Shown here: piece by piece, positions 51,000 to 58,989 of the stretch | Position numbering within the stretch: position 1 is the stretch's first letter | Layout of the letters: each line of letters begins with the position of its first letter | Assembly: GCA_024699325.1 (NCBI GenBank) | Contig: JAILPS010000014.1 | Span: forward strand, 1 to 64,000 | Length of the DNA: 64,000 bases | From: Lachnospiraceae bacterium | GTDB lineage: Bacteria; Bacillota; Clostridia; Lachnospirales; Lachnospiraceae | Reading direction: 5' to 3' | Program-made: the position numbers and the translations under genes | The notes under the pieces: model-generated | The model's database searches: none | What the model was told of the DNA's origin: nothing | Seen by the model: only the letters and a program-made list of their open reading frames with translations

Positions 51000-51028
51000 T
51001 TTATAATGCAAAAATTCCAAAATAGCAA
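51000..51028 (-). promoter_or_regulatory. Promoter of the que operon
   Basis: Minus-strand TTGCTA and TATAAA separated by 17 bases. The predicted start of transcription falls at the 5' edge of the riboswitch. Confidence 0.65.
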
Positions 51029-51043
51029 CATCTAAAATTGAAA

Positions 51044-51072
51044 TTGACTAAAAACACATATTGTTTTAGAAT
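51044..51072 (+). promoter_or_regulatory. Promoter of truA
   Basis: TTGACT and TAGAAT separated by 17 bases, divergent from the que promoter. Confidence 0.7.
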
Positions 51073-51103
51073 TTTAGCAGAGTTTAATTTGAAAAGGAAC
51101 GTT

Positions 51104-51844
51104 ATGAGCGAGAAGAATTACAAGATGACCATCTGCTACGATGGCACGAGATATTACGGCTGGGAGCACCAGCCCGACAGGGATACCATACAGGGCAAGC
51201 TTGAAAATGTCTTAAAGGGCATGACCGGGAGCGAGATAGAGGTGACAGGCGCCGGGCGAACGGACGCCGGAGTGCACGCCAGAGAGATGGTGGCAAACTT
51301 CCATCTGGACACGAGAAGAAGTCCTGAACAGATTAGGGACTATTTTAACAGATATCTCCCCGAGGACATAGCGGTCTTAGAGGTCAGGGAGGCAGCCGAG
51401 CAGTTTCACGCCAGATATAAGGCCGTGGGAAAAACCTACCGCTATACCTGCTATGACGGCCCCGTAAAGCCTGTCTTTGACAGAAAATATGTGAATGTCT
51501 TAGACTTCTCCCCTGATATCGAGGCCATGAGGCAGGCGGCTGCATACCTCACGGGAAAACATGACTACAAGAGTTTTTGCGGTAACTCCAGATTTAAGAA
51601 GTCCTCAGTCCGCGTGGTTGACGCCATCACCATAGATAAGAAGAGGGGCTATATTTACATGACATTTCACGGCACAGGCTTTTTGCAGAACATGGTCAGA
51701 ATTCTTGTGGGAACGCTTTTAGAGGTGGGAAAGGGAAGCTATCCGCCAGAGCATGTGAAGGAAATATTAGAGGCGCTTGACAGAAGTGTGGCGGGACCCA
51801 CCGCGCCAGCCTGCGGGTTGTGCCTTATGAAGGTTGACTACTAA
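51104..51844 (+). CDS. truA: tRNA pseudouridine synthase A
   Basis: 246 residues. Forms pseudouridine at positions 38-40 of tRNA anticodon stems. Catalytic Asp in GAGRTDAGVHA; TICYDGTRYYGWEHQP at the N-terminus and YKSFCGNSRFKKSSVR later are typical. The start at 51104 has AAGGAA upstream; the listed 268-aa ORF starts within the promoter. It sits next to the queuosine operon, another anticodon-loop modification. Confidence 0.95.
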   Translation: MSEKNYKMTICYDGTRYYGWEHQPDRDTIQGKLENVLKGMTGSEIEVTGAGRTDAGVHAREMVANFHLDTRRSPEQIRDYFNRYLPEDIAVLEVREAAEQFHARYKAVGKTYRYTCYDGPVKPVFDRKYVNVLDFSPDIEAMRQAAAYLTGKHDYKSFCGNSRFKKSSVRVVDAITIDKKRGYIYMTFHGTGFLQNMVRILVGTLLEVGKGSYPPEHVKEILEALDRSVAGPTAPACGLCLMKVDY

Positions 51845-51870
51845 GAGATGCACACAACACATTGAATAAT

Positions 51871-51912
51871 ATGCAGAGGATATGCCAAATAAGGCTGTTC
51901 TCTGCATTTTTG
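51871..51912 (+). terminator. Terminator of truA
   Basis: ATGCAGAG-type arms (ATGCAGAGGA with TTCTCTGCAT) around about 17 bases, followed by TTTTTG. Confidence 0.65.
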
Positions 51913-51987
51913 TATTACAAATAATAAAACTTATTATTAAAATCATTTGGAGTTTATAAAGGTTTCGTGAAGAATGGGCCGTAATTA

Positions 51988-52016
51988 TTGACACTGAAAA
52001 ACTGCGAGAATATAAT
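51988..52016 (+). promoter_or_regulatory. Perfect-consensus promoter of the DnaK operon
   Basis: TTGACA and TATAAT separated by exactly 17 bases. It coincides with the apparent 5' extension of the ORF-track entry and shows that this extension is not coding. I see no CIRCE repeat. Confidence 0.85.
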
Positions 52017-52095
52017 CAAATCAGTGTGCAAATTCTGCCTGTTTTTGGGCTTATTTGCCGTTGGATGTGTTATATATGCAGGAGAGCATTTATAT

Positions 52096-53856
52096 ATGGG
52101 CAAAGTGATCGGAATAGATTTGGGAACCACAAACAGCGCTGTGGCCGTCATGGAGGGCGAACAGGCTGTAATAATAACCAACTCTGAGGGGGCTAGAACC
52201 ACCCCCAGCGTTGTCGCGTTCTCAAAAAACGGAGAGCGCTTTGTCGGGGAGAAGGCCAAGAGACAGGCGTCCGTCAACACGGACAGAACCATCTCCTCCA
52301 TCAAGAGACGCATGGGAAGCGACTACCGCGTGCATATAGACGATAAGGAATACTCCCCGCAGGAGATTTCGGCGATGATCTTAAAGAAGCTTAAGAAGGA
52401 CGCCGAAAACTATTTAGGAGAGAGCGTTAATGAGGCGGTCATAACCGTGCCTGCCTACTACACTGACGCGCAGCGCCAGGCCACGAAGGACGCCGGAAGG
52501 ATTGCGGGGCTTGATGTCAAGAGAATAATCAACGAGCCCACAGCCGCGGCGCTTGCATATGGGCTGGACAACGGTGAGTCCCAGAAAATCTTAGTTTACG
52601 ATCTGGGCGGCGGAACATTTGACGTGTCTATAATAGAGCTTGGCGACGACCTGATAGAGGTTTTGTCCACCGCAGGCGACAACCACCTGGGGGGCGACGA
52701 CTTCGACGAGAGGCTCGCGCAGTTCATGGTGGAGCAGTTTCAGAAGTACCAGAAGGTCAAGATCTGCAAGGATGTGACTGCGATGGCGAGGATTCGCGAG
52801 GAGGCGGAGAAGGCCAAGAAGGAGTTAAGCTTTGCAGAGAATTATAATGTGAACCTTCCCTTCATCACCACGAGGAAGGGCGAGCCTGTTCACATGCAGA
52901 TGAACATAACCAGGAAGATGCTTGAGGAGCTTATAAGGGACCTGGTGGACAGAACCGAGACCCCTGTAAGAACCGCACTTAACGATGCGCATCTGACTCC
53001 CATGGATATCGACAGAGTTCTCTTAGTCGGAGGCTCCACGAGAATTCCCATGGTGGTCACGAAGGTTAAAAACATGTTGGGACGCGAGCCCTCTAAGAGC
53101 ATAAACCCTGACGAATGCGTCGCCATAGGCGCAGCCATACAGGGCGGCAAGATGACGACAGGAAGCTATGCGCTGTCGGCGGATTCGAAGGTGAGCCAGA
53201 TAGTCCTGATGGACGTAACTCCGCTGTCTCTCTCAGTTGAGACCATCGGAGGAATAGCAAACAGAATAATAGAGAGAAACGAGACCATCCCTGTAAGGCA
53301 GAGTAAGATTTTCTCCACCGCCATGAATTTCCAGACCACTGTAGAGGTCAAGGTATATCAGGGCGAGAGGAGATTTACCAGGGATAATAAGCTCCTTGCT
53401 TCATTTAAGCTGGAGGGCATCAAGAGGGCGCTCGCCGGAACCCCTCAGATCGAGGTCACATTTGACATAGATGTTAACGGCATACTGAAGGTTTCAGCGA
53501 AGGATTTGGGAACCGGAAGGCAGCAGCAGGTCACCATCACATCCACCACCAACCTGAGTGAGGAGGAGATTGAGAGGGCCTGCGCGGATGCCGCAAGATA
53601 TGAGAGCGAGGAAAACAGAAGATTAGAGCTGGTGGAGATTAGAAACGAGGCGGAGAGCTTAGTTTACAGCGTGGAGGAGAGGCTTGATAAGGCCAAGAGC
53701 TCCATGGACAGAGCAGAGTACAAGCAGATAAGAGCGGATAAGGATGAACTTAAGAAGATGGTGGTGAAGACATCACCTGAGAGGATAACCGAAATGGAGG
53801 CCGGAAGAATTAAGGAGGCCATGGAGGTTTTGAGGGCTTCGTCAGCCCGGCTATAA
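52096..53856 (+). CDS. Hsp70-family chaperone (second-type DnaK)
   Basis: 586 residues. Hsp70 ATPase domain ([74 protein letters not shown]) and substrate-binding domain ([32 protein letters not shown] earlier). The C-terminal lid is short and lacks the EEVD-like or long acidic tail, so the protein is some 25-50 residues shorter than the main DnaK. No grpE or hrcA is adjacent. Start at ATG 52096 with GGAGAG upstream. It heads an operon with a zinc-ribbon membrane protein, a DUF5685 protein and a J-domain protein. Confidence 0.88.
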   Translation: MGKVIGIDLGTTNSAVAVMEGEQAVIITNSEGARTTPSVVAFSKNGERFVGEKAKRQASVNTDRTISSIKRRMGSDYRVHIDDKEYSPQEISAMILKKLKKDAENYLGESVNEAVITVPAYYTDAQRQATKDAGRIAGLDVKRIINEPTAAALAYGLDNGESQKILVYDLGGGTFDVSIIELGDDLIEVLSTAGDNHLGGDDFDERLAQFMVEQFQKYQKVKICKDVTAMARIREEAEKAKKELSFAENYNVNLPFITTRKGEPVHMQMNITRKMLEELIRDLVDRTETPVRTALNDAHLTPMDIDRVLLVGGSTRIPMVVTKVKNMLGREPSKSINPDECVAIGAAIQGGKMTTGSYALSADSKVSQIVLMDVTPLSLSVETIGGIANRIIERNETIPVRQSKIFSTAMNFQTTVEVKVYQGERRFTRDNKLLASFKLEGIKRALAGTPQIEVTFDIDVNGILKVSAKDLGTGRQQQVTITSTTNLSEEEIERACADAARYESEENRRLELVEIRNEAESLVYSVEERLDKAKSSMDRAEYKQIRADKDELKKMVVKTSPERITEMEAGRIKEAMEVLRASSARL

Positions 53857-53879
53857 TAATGACAAGGGTGGGTGATCTT

Positions 53880-54287
53880 ATGTTGGCAAAAATCAGGAAT
53901 TCCCTCTGCAATTTCATGCGGGGAAGGTATGGACTTGATACCCTGGGGAATTTTCTTCTGATTATCGGCGTAATTCTGGCTTTTATCAATTTATTTTTAG
54001 GCAATACTGTGGTATGCTTGTGTGCGTGGCTGATGCTTGTGATAGCATATGCGCGAATGTTCTCGAAGAAGTATGAGAAGCGAAACGCAGAGAATGTCTG
54101 GTTTCTGGAGAGAACGACCAGAATCAGAGAGTGGCTTAACAAACATCTGGCAAGAATCCGCATCCGCAGGACACACCACATTTACACATGTCCCGGCTGC
54201 AAGCAGAAAATCAAGATACCCAAGGGCAAGGGTGAGGTTACCATAACCTGCCCTAAATGCAGAATAGAATTTACCAAGAAGAGTTGA
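53880..54287 (+). CDS. Zinc-ribbon membrane protein of the chaperone operon
   Basis: 135 residues, not a recognised family. A basic N-terminus (LAKIRNSLCNFMRGRYGLD) is followed by two close membrane helices (around FLLIIGVILAFINLFL and VVCLCAWLMLVIAYA), a basic helix, and a C-terminal zinc ribbon (YTCPGCKQKIKIPKGKG...CPKC). The ribbon resembles those that bind nucleic acid or partner proteins. Start at 53880 has GGGTGG upstream; an ATG at 53859 is also possible. Placed between DnaK and DUF5685, it may tether the chaperone set to the membrane (inference). Confidence 0.75.
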   Translation: MLAKIRNSLCNFMRGRYGLDTLGNFLLIIGVILAFINLFLGNTVVCLCAWLMLVIAYARMFSKKYEKRNAENVWFLERTTRIREWLNKHLARIRIRRTHHIYTCPGCKQKIKIPKGKGEVTITCPKCRIEFTKKS

Positions 54288-54288
54288 T

Positions 54289-55167
54289 ATGTTTGGATAC
54301 ATAGTAGTTAACAAACCGGAGCTTAAGGTCAGGGAGTTTGACAGATATCAGGAATATTACTGCGGACTGTGTCACGCGCTTAAGGATGAATATGGTCAGC
54401 TTGGGAGATTTTGCCTAAGCTATGACATGACATTTCTGGCGATGCTTCTGTGCGGGCTCTATGAGCCTGAGCTGGCGCGCCACGATGACATGTGCCCCCT
54501 GCATCCCATGCAGAAGAGACCGTATCTGTCGGCGGATATTTTTAAATATGTTGCTGACATGAACGTGATTTTGATGTATTATAAATGTTTGGATGACTGG
54601 GAAGACGAGAAGAAGGCGGGAAGAGGCCTGTACGCTCTAAGCCTTAAGAAGGCCATGGAGAGCTTAAGGGAGCGCTATCCGGACAAATGTAAGAAGATTG
54701 CGAAGCTTCTTAGGAAGAACTCCGAGGCCGAGAAGGCGTTTGCGGGAAGGAAGCTCACTTCCAGGGCGCTTGACTATCTGTCAGGGCTCTCAGGGAAGAT
54801 GCTTGCCGAGGTTTTCGCCATGAAGGATGACGAGTGGAACGACGAGCTCAGAAAGCTTGGCTTCTATCTGGGCAAATTCATCTACTTAAGTGACGCGTAT
54901 GCGGACATGGAGGAGGATGATAAGAAGGGACGCTTCAATGCATTTGCAAGCTACAGGGACAGAGAGAATTTTGAAAACTGGGTCCACAGTCTGCTTCTCA
55001 TGAGCGCCACATCGGCGGCGAGATATTTTGAGATGCTGCCCATCATAGAGGATGCACAGATATTGAGAAACGTCATCTACGCCGGCATATGGACCGGCTA
55101 TCAAACAGCTAAAAGGAGAAGAGCGGACCATGACAGATCCTTATCAGATACTGGGCGTCAGTCGTGA
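54289..55167 (+). CDS. DUF5685 family protein
   Basis: 292 residues, largely helical and cytosolic. The N-terminus (MFGYIVVNKPELKVREFDRYQEYYCGLCHALK) is the family hallmark, with a CxxC pair, and a second Cys cluster lies near DMCPLHPMQ. Members occur in clostridia beside DnaJ and DnaK genes; biochemical function is not established. The repeated YYxxCLDDWEDEKK and YLSDAYADMEEDD segments recall the Asp-rich motifs of all-helical isoprenoid enzymes, but I would not assign that activity. It starts two bases after the zinc-ribbon gene and overlaps the J-protein gene by 38 bases. Confidence 0.82.
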   Translation: MFGYIVVNKPELKVREFDRYQEYYCGLCHALKDEYGQLGRFCLSYDMTFLAMLLCGLYEPELARHDDMCPLHPMQKRPYLSADIFKYVADMNVILMYYKCLDDWEDEKKAGRGLYALSLKKAMESLRERYPDKCKKIAKLLRKNSEAEKAFAGRKLTSRALDYLSGLSGKMLAEVFAMKDDEWNDELRKLGFYLGKFIYLSDAYADMEEDDKKGRFNAFASYRDRENFENWVHSLLLMSATSAARYFEMLPIIEDAQILRNVIYAGIWTGYQTAKRRRADHDRSLSDTGRQS

Positions 55168-55891
55168 CGCGTCGGAGGATGATATCAAGAAGGCTTACAG
55201 AACGCTGAGCCGCAAATATCACCCCGATTCCAATATAGGTAAGAGTGAAGCAGCGCAGAAGGCCGCGGAGGAGAAGTTTAAGGAAGTTCAGAAGGCATAT
55301 AAGGCAATAGTAAGTGGGGAGGCCGCATCGCAGTACGACAACCAGTATGGTCCCGGAAGCAGCAGAGGACAGAGTTCGTACGGTCAGAGCGCCTACGGCG
55401 GTGGATTTTCAGGCTACAGCGGAAACTACTCCTCAAACTATGGAGGTTACGGTCAATATAACTATAATCCCAATGGTCAGGGTGGCTACAGAAGTCCTGA
55501 GCAGTCCAGAAACGAAGCCTACTACACAGCCTGTGCAAACTATCTTCGAAACCGCATGTACATGGAGGCCTACAGAACACTCACCGACATCCCCGACAGG
55601 GATGGCAGATGGTATTATTACAGCGCCATGGCCAATGCCGGCATGGGCAACCAGACAAGCGCGCTGTCTGACATAGAGACTGCGATAATGCTTGAGCCCA
55701 ACAACATGGAGTACAGGCGTTTCGCCGAGAGACTGTCAAACGGAGGCGGCTGGTACACAGAGGTTGGCAAAACTTACGGACAGCCCGACACAAGCGGTTC
55801 GAGCGTATGTGTCAAGATTTGTCTGTTCACGATTTGCTGCGGCTGCAGCGGCGGAAGCTCAGGCTGTTATTTCCCTCTGTTTTGTCTCTAA
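55130..55891 (+). CDS. J-domain protein with TPR-like region and Cys-rich hydrophobic tail
   Basis: 253 residues. Residues 1-70 are a J-domain (DPYQILGVSRDASEDDIKKAYRTLSRKYHPD with the HPD motif), which would stimulate the Hsp70 of the operon. A Gly/Tyr/Ser-rich linker of about 55 residues follows, then a tetratricopeptide-like helical region (YYTACANYLRNRMYMEAYRTL, YYYSAMANAGMGNQ). The last 25 residues are hydrophobic with seven cysteines (CVKICLFTICCGC...), which may insert in the membrane, bind metal or be lipidated. The large overlap with the DUF5685 gene implies coupled expression. Confidence 0.88.
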   Translation: MTDPYQILGVSRDASEDDIKKAYRTLSRKYHPDSNIGKSEAAQKAAEEKFKEVQKAYKAIVSGEAASQYDNQYGPGSSRGQSSYGQSAYGGGFSGYSGNYSSNYGGYGQYNYNPNGQGGYRSPEQSRNEAYYTACANYLRNRMYMEAYRTLTDIPDRDGRWYYYSAMANAGMGNQTSALSDIETAIMLEPNNMEYRRFAERLSNGGGWYTEVGKTYGQPDTSGSSVCVKICLFTICCGCSGGSSGCYFPLFCL

Positions 55892-55915
55892 AAAAATACA
55901 TATTGTTAAACGATT

Positions 55916-55945
55916 AAGACGAGGCCACAGGCCTCGTCTTTTCTC
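55916..55945 (+). terminator. Terminator of the DnaK-J operon
   Basis: Perfect 11-bp stem AAGACGAGGCC / GGCCTCGTCTT with ACA loop, followed by TTCTCTT. Confidence 0.85.
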
Positions 55946-55953
55946 TTAAACTA

Positions 55954-55982
55954 TTGCATTTGCGAAACCAATAAAGTATAAT
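55954..55982 (+). promoter_or_regulatory. Promoter of malQ-plsC
   Basis: TTGCAT and TATAAT separated by 17 bases, about 48 bases before malQ. Confidence 0.75.
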
Positions 55983-56029
55983 GTTTTCGCATTAAAGCAT
56001 AAATAATTGTCTTGAAAGGACGTTTCATT

Positions 56030-57607
56030 ATGGCAAAATTAACACAGAGACACGCAGGCATCCTGCTTCATCCCTCGTCACTTCCGTCACCATACGGAAT
56101 CGGCGATTTTGGCAAGGGTGCATACAAGTTTGTCGATTTTTTGGAGAAGGCCGGCCAGAGCATCTGGCAGGTGCTTCCGTTTGGGCCTACGGGCTACGGC
56201 GATTCGCCATATCAGAGCTTCTCGGCATTTGCCGGACAGCCGCTGTTCATATCGCTTGAGGATCTGGTGGACGATGGGCTGTTGTCCTATGGCGACCTCA
56301 CATATGTTCCCAACTTCTCGCCTGACAGCGTGGACTACGGCTATGTGCAGTATTACAAGAAGCCTCTGTACAGGAGGGCGTATGACAACTTCGTGGCGGA
56401 CTGCGCCAAGAAGAAGCCTGTATTAGACCCTGATATCAAGAAGGCGTATAATAACTTCTGCAAGAATAACGCCGAGTGGCTTGACGACTACGCGCTGTTT
56501 ATGGCGGTCAAGGATTCCCAGGGCGGTGTGAGCTTCTTCGACTGGCCTGAGGAGCTTAGAAGACCTTCGATGGAGACTAAGAAGGCGCTGGTTTGCGAGC
56601 ATGAGGCAGCCATCGGCTACTATATGTTCCTGCAGTTTCTCTTCTTCAGACAGTGGGCAGCGCTCAAGGCGTACGCTAACGCCAAGGGCATCAAGATTGT
56701 CGGAGATATCCCAATCTTCGTGTCCATGGACAGCGCAGATGTTTGGGCTAATCCTGAGCTCTTCCAGCTCGATTCTAAGGGCTACCCGACAGTTGTTGCG
56801 GGAGTTCCGCCTGACTACTTCTCAGAGACAGGTCAGCTCTGGGGCAACCCTCTGTATGACTGGAAGTACCACAAGAAGACCGGCTACAAGTGGTGGATTG
56901 CCAGAATTAAGAACCAGCTCACAATATTTGACTATATAAGGATCGATCATTTCAGAGGCTTTGAGGCCTACTGGGCAGTGCCATACGGCGATGAAAACGC
57001 CATAGGCGGCAAGTGGCGCAAGGGTCCTGACCACGACTTCTTCAACACGCTTACGAAGGCGCTGGGCGAGAATCTCCCTATCTGGGCAGAGGATTTGGGC
57101 ATCATCACAGATGATGTGGAGGCTCTCAGAGACGATTACAATCTCCCGGGCATGAAGGTTTTACAGTTTGCGTTCTGCTCAGAGGACGAGAATGACATCT
57201 TCCCTCACAGATTTAAGACCGAGAACTGCATTTGCTACACGGGAACCCACGACAACGACACCACCAGGGGGTGGTACAATGAGCAGGGCGAGAAGCAGAA
57301 GGACAGACTTAGGGTTTATCTCAACTGCAGCGGTGACAATATCCACTGGGACATGATTAGATGCTGTCTGGGAAGCGTTGCCAAATACGCGGTTTACCCT
57401 ATGCAGGATGTGTTGGGTTACGGCTCCGACTGCAGAATGAACACGCCAAGCGTGCCATCCGGCAACTGGCAGTTTAGAGTACGCGAGGAGAATTTTAACG
57501 ATGGGCTGGCAGAGTATCTGAAAATGCTTGCCGGTGTTTATGGACGACTTCCGCTCCCCGAGGAAGAGGAGACAGAGGAAGAAGATATTAAAGTGGAGAG
57601 TGACTGA
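56030..57607 (+). CDS. malQ: 4-alpha-glucanotransferase (amylomaltase, GH77)
   Basis: 525-residue cytosolic enzyme that rearranges maltodextrins. N-terminus RHAGILLHPSSLPSPYGIGDFG and the active-site blocks IRIDHFRGFEAYW (nucleophile Asp), WAEDLGII (acid/base Glu) and GTHDNDTTRGW are all present. A Glu-rich tail (EEEETEEEDI) is added at the C-terminus. GAAAGGA precedes the ATG at 56030; six residues of the longer ORF are dropped. It overlaps plsC by one base. Confidence 0.95.
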   Translation: MAKLTQRHAGILLHPSSLPSPYGIGDFGKGAYKFVDFLEKAGQSIWQVLPFGPTGYGDSPYQSFSAFAGQPLFISLEDLVDDGLLSYGDLTYVPNFSPDSVDYGYVQYYKKPLYRRAYDNFVADCAKKKPVLDPDIKKAYNNFCKNNAEWLDDYALFMAVKDSQGGVSFFDWPEELRRPSMETKKALVCEHEAAIGYYMFLQFLFFRQWAALKAYANAKGIKIVGDIPIFVSMDSADVWANPELFQLDSKGYPTVVAGVPPDYFSETGQLWGNPLYDWKYHKKTGYKWWIARIKNQLTIFDYIRIDHFRGFEAYWAVPYGDENAIGGKWRKGPDHDFFNTLTKALGENLPIWAEDLGIITDDVEALRDDYNLPGMKVLQFAFCSEDENDIFPHRFKTENCICYTGTHDNDTTRGWYNEQGEKQKDRLRVYLNCSGDNIHWDMIRCCLGSVAKYAVYPMQDVLGYGSDCRMNTPSVPSGNWQFRVREENFNDGLAEYLKMLAGVYGRLPLPEEEETEEEDIKVESD

Positions 57608-58338
57608 TGATTAGAATAATAATCGTAGGAATATTTTTGGTCCTGTTTTTTATTTTGGGACTCATCCCCATGGGAATCTTCTGGATCATCGGAAGATTCA
57701 ACAAGAACCTGGCCGACAGGCTCAGCAAGGGCTTAGTCATGTGGGCATTTCGCGTCGTAATGTTTTTGTCGGGCGTAAAGCTTGACATCAAGGGCTACGA
57801 AAACATACCTGACGTTCCTGTTTTATATGTTTCAAACCACCAGAGCATTTTCGATATCGTGGTCGGTTATCCCTGCGTGAAGGGGCTGTGCGGCTTCGTT
57901 GCCAAGGTCTCTGTCAAGAAGGTTCCAATCCTCAGAAGATGGATGAACATGCTTCACTGCCTGTTTATGAACCGCGACGATGTGCGCCAGAGCCTGCAGG
58001 TCATCCTCCAGGGCGCTGAGCAAATTAAGTGCGGCATCTCCATGTGGATCTGCCCCGAGGGCACCAGAAACAAAACCCCTGATGAGGTGACCACCATGGA
58101 GTTTAAGGAAGGCTCGCTTAAGATGGCGGAGAAGGCTAAGGCCCCCGTGGTTCCGGTAGCCATCACAGGCACACGAAACATATTTGAGAGACAGTTCCCA
58201 AGACTTAAGGGCGGCAAGGTCACCATAGAATTTGGCAAGCCGTTTATGATAAGCGAGCTGCCGCCAGAGCACAGGAAGGCATCAGGCGCGTACGCGAGAG
58301 ACATTATCGAGCAGATGCTCGCCACACATGAGAAATAG
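57607..58338 (+). CDS. plsC: 1-acyl-sn-glycerol-3-phosphate acyltransferase
   Basis: 243 residues. Acylates lysophosphatidic acid in phospholipid synthesis at the membrane. Two N-terminal membrane segments are followed by the NHxxxxD motif as NHQSIFD, the FMNRDDVRQ segment, PEGTRNK and VPVAITGTRNIF. It is coupled to malQ by overlapping stop and start (TGATG), an odd pairing of glycogen and lipid enzymes. Confidence 0.92.
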   Translation: MIRIIIVGIFLVLFFILGLIPMGIFWIIGRFNKNLADRLSKGLVMWAFRVVMFLSGVKLDIKGYENIPDVPVLYVSNHQSIFDIVVGYPCVKGLCGFVAKVSVKKVPILRRWMNMLHCLFMNRDDVRQSLQVILQGAEQIKCGISMWICPEGTRNKTPDEVTTMEFKEGSLKMAEKAKAPVVPVAITGTRNIFERQFPRLKGGKVTIEFGKPFMISELPPEHRKASGAYARDIIEQMLATHEK

Positions 58339-58347
58339 TAAATGATT

Positions 58348-58383
58348 AAACCACCCCGTGGGCAGCGCCCGCGGGGTGGTTTG
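58348..58383 (+). terminator. Terminator of malQ-plsC
   Basis: Long stem AAACCACCCCG(T)GGGC / GCCCGCGGGGTGGTTT with AGC loop and a T-run. Confidence 0.85.
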
Positions 58384-58439
58384 GTTAGTAATATTTATAG
58401 CACAATATACTGATGTGTTCGCAGAGTGACCAGGGACAC

Positions 58440-58476
58440 AAAAAAAGAAGCTCGTCTGGGTTAGGACGAGCTTCTT
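58440..58476 (-). terminator. Terminator of rpsT
   Basis: Minus-strand 12-bp stem AAGAAGCTCGTC / GACGAGCTTCTT with an 8-base loop, followed by six T. Confidence 0.9.
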
Positions 58477-58493
58477 GTATAATTCTTATAAGA

Positions 58494-58757
58494 TTATGCC
58501 ATCTTGTTAACAGCAAGTGAGAGACGAGAAACCTTACGAGAAACTGTGTTCTTGTGGTATACGCCCTTCTTGCAAGCCTTGTCAAGTACGCTTGTAGCCT
58601 CAACTAATGCTGCAGAAGCTGCTGCCTTATCGCCTGCTGCGATAGCTGCATCTACCTTCTTAACATATGTCTTAACCTTAGACTTGATAGCCTTGTTGCG
58701 CTCTGTCTTTGTCTTAATAACAAGAATTCTCTTCTTAGCTGACTTAATATTTGCCAT
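58494..58757 (-). CDS. rpsT: 30S ribosomal protein S20
   Basis: 87 residues, all-helical and Lys/Ala-rich. The starts MANIKSAKKRILVIKTKTERN and the end KVSRLSLAVNKM are typical. GGAGGT precedes the ATG. Monocistronic, with a consensus promoter and a leader of about 115 bases. Confidence 0.97.
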   Translation of the reverse strand: MANIKSAKKRILVIKTKTERNKAIKSKVKTYVKKVDAAIAAGDKAAASAALVEATSVLDKACKKGVYHKNTVSRKVSRLSLAVNKMA

Positions 58758-58880
58758 GTGGCACCTCCATCAAAATATACGAGTTAATGTTTACTGTACA
58801 AGTCGAAAGGAGAGTGACTTTCGCTTATACGATCTGAACAGGATTCTTGACACGGACTTACTGTTCAGACACACTGAGAT

Positions 58881-58909
58881 AGTGTAGCAAACAGAAATAG
58901 TTATGTCAA
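58881..58909 (-). promoter_or_regulatory. Promoter of rpsT
   Basis: Minus-strand TTGACA and TACACT separated by 17 bases. The leader downstream may hold an S20 autoregulatory site, but I do not see a recognisable motif. Confidence 0.8.
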
Positions 58910-58933
58910 GAGATAAAATAAACTTTTTGAAGG

Positions 58934-58962
58934 AAAAAGGGCTGACAACAGGTCAGCCCTAA
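58934..58962 (-). terminator. Terminator of the CxxCxGxG lipoprotein gene (repeat copy 1)
   Basis: Minus-strand hairpin AGGGCTGAC / GTCAGCCCT followed by TTTTTCC. The 37 bases 58933-58969 match 34 of 37 bases at 60295-60331 behind cspA. Confidence 0.85.
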
Positions 58963-58989
58963 CTAAACGCCAATCAGGCAATCATTCGC

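Noticed and set aside
51988-52095. N-terminal extension of the Hsp70 ORF with a hydrophobic segment, suggesting a membrane-anchored Hsp70
   Set aside because: The stretch contains a perfect TTGACA-17-TATAAT promoter, and GGAGAG precedes the internal ATG at 52096. The extension is not coding.
54289-55167. DUF5685 protein as an isoprenoid synthase
   Set aside because: The Asp-rich stretches recall such enzymes, but the N-terminus is the DUF5685 hallmark and the operon is a chaperone operon; the evidence is too thin.
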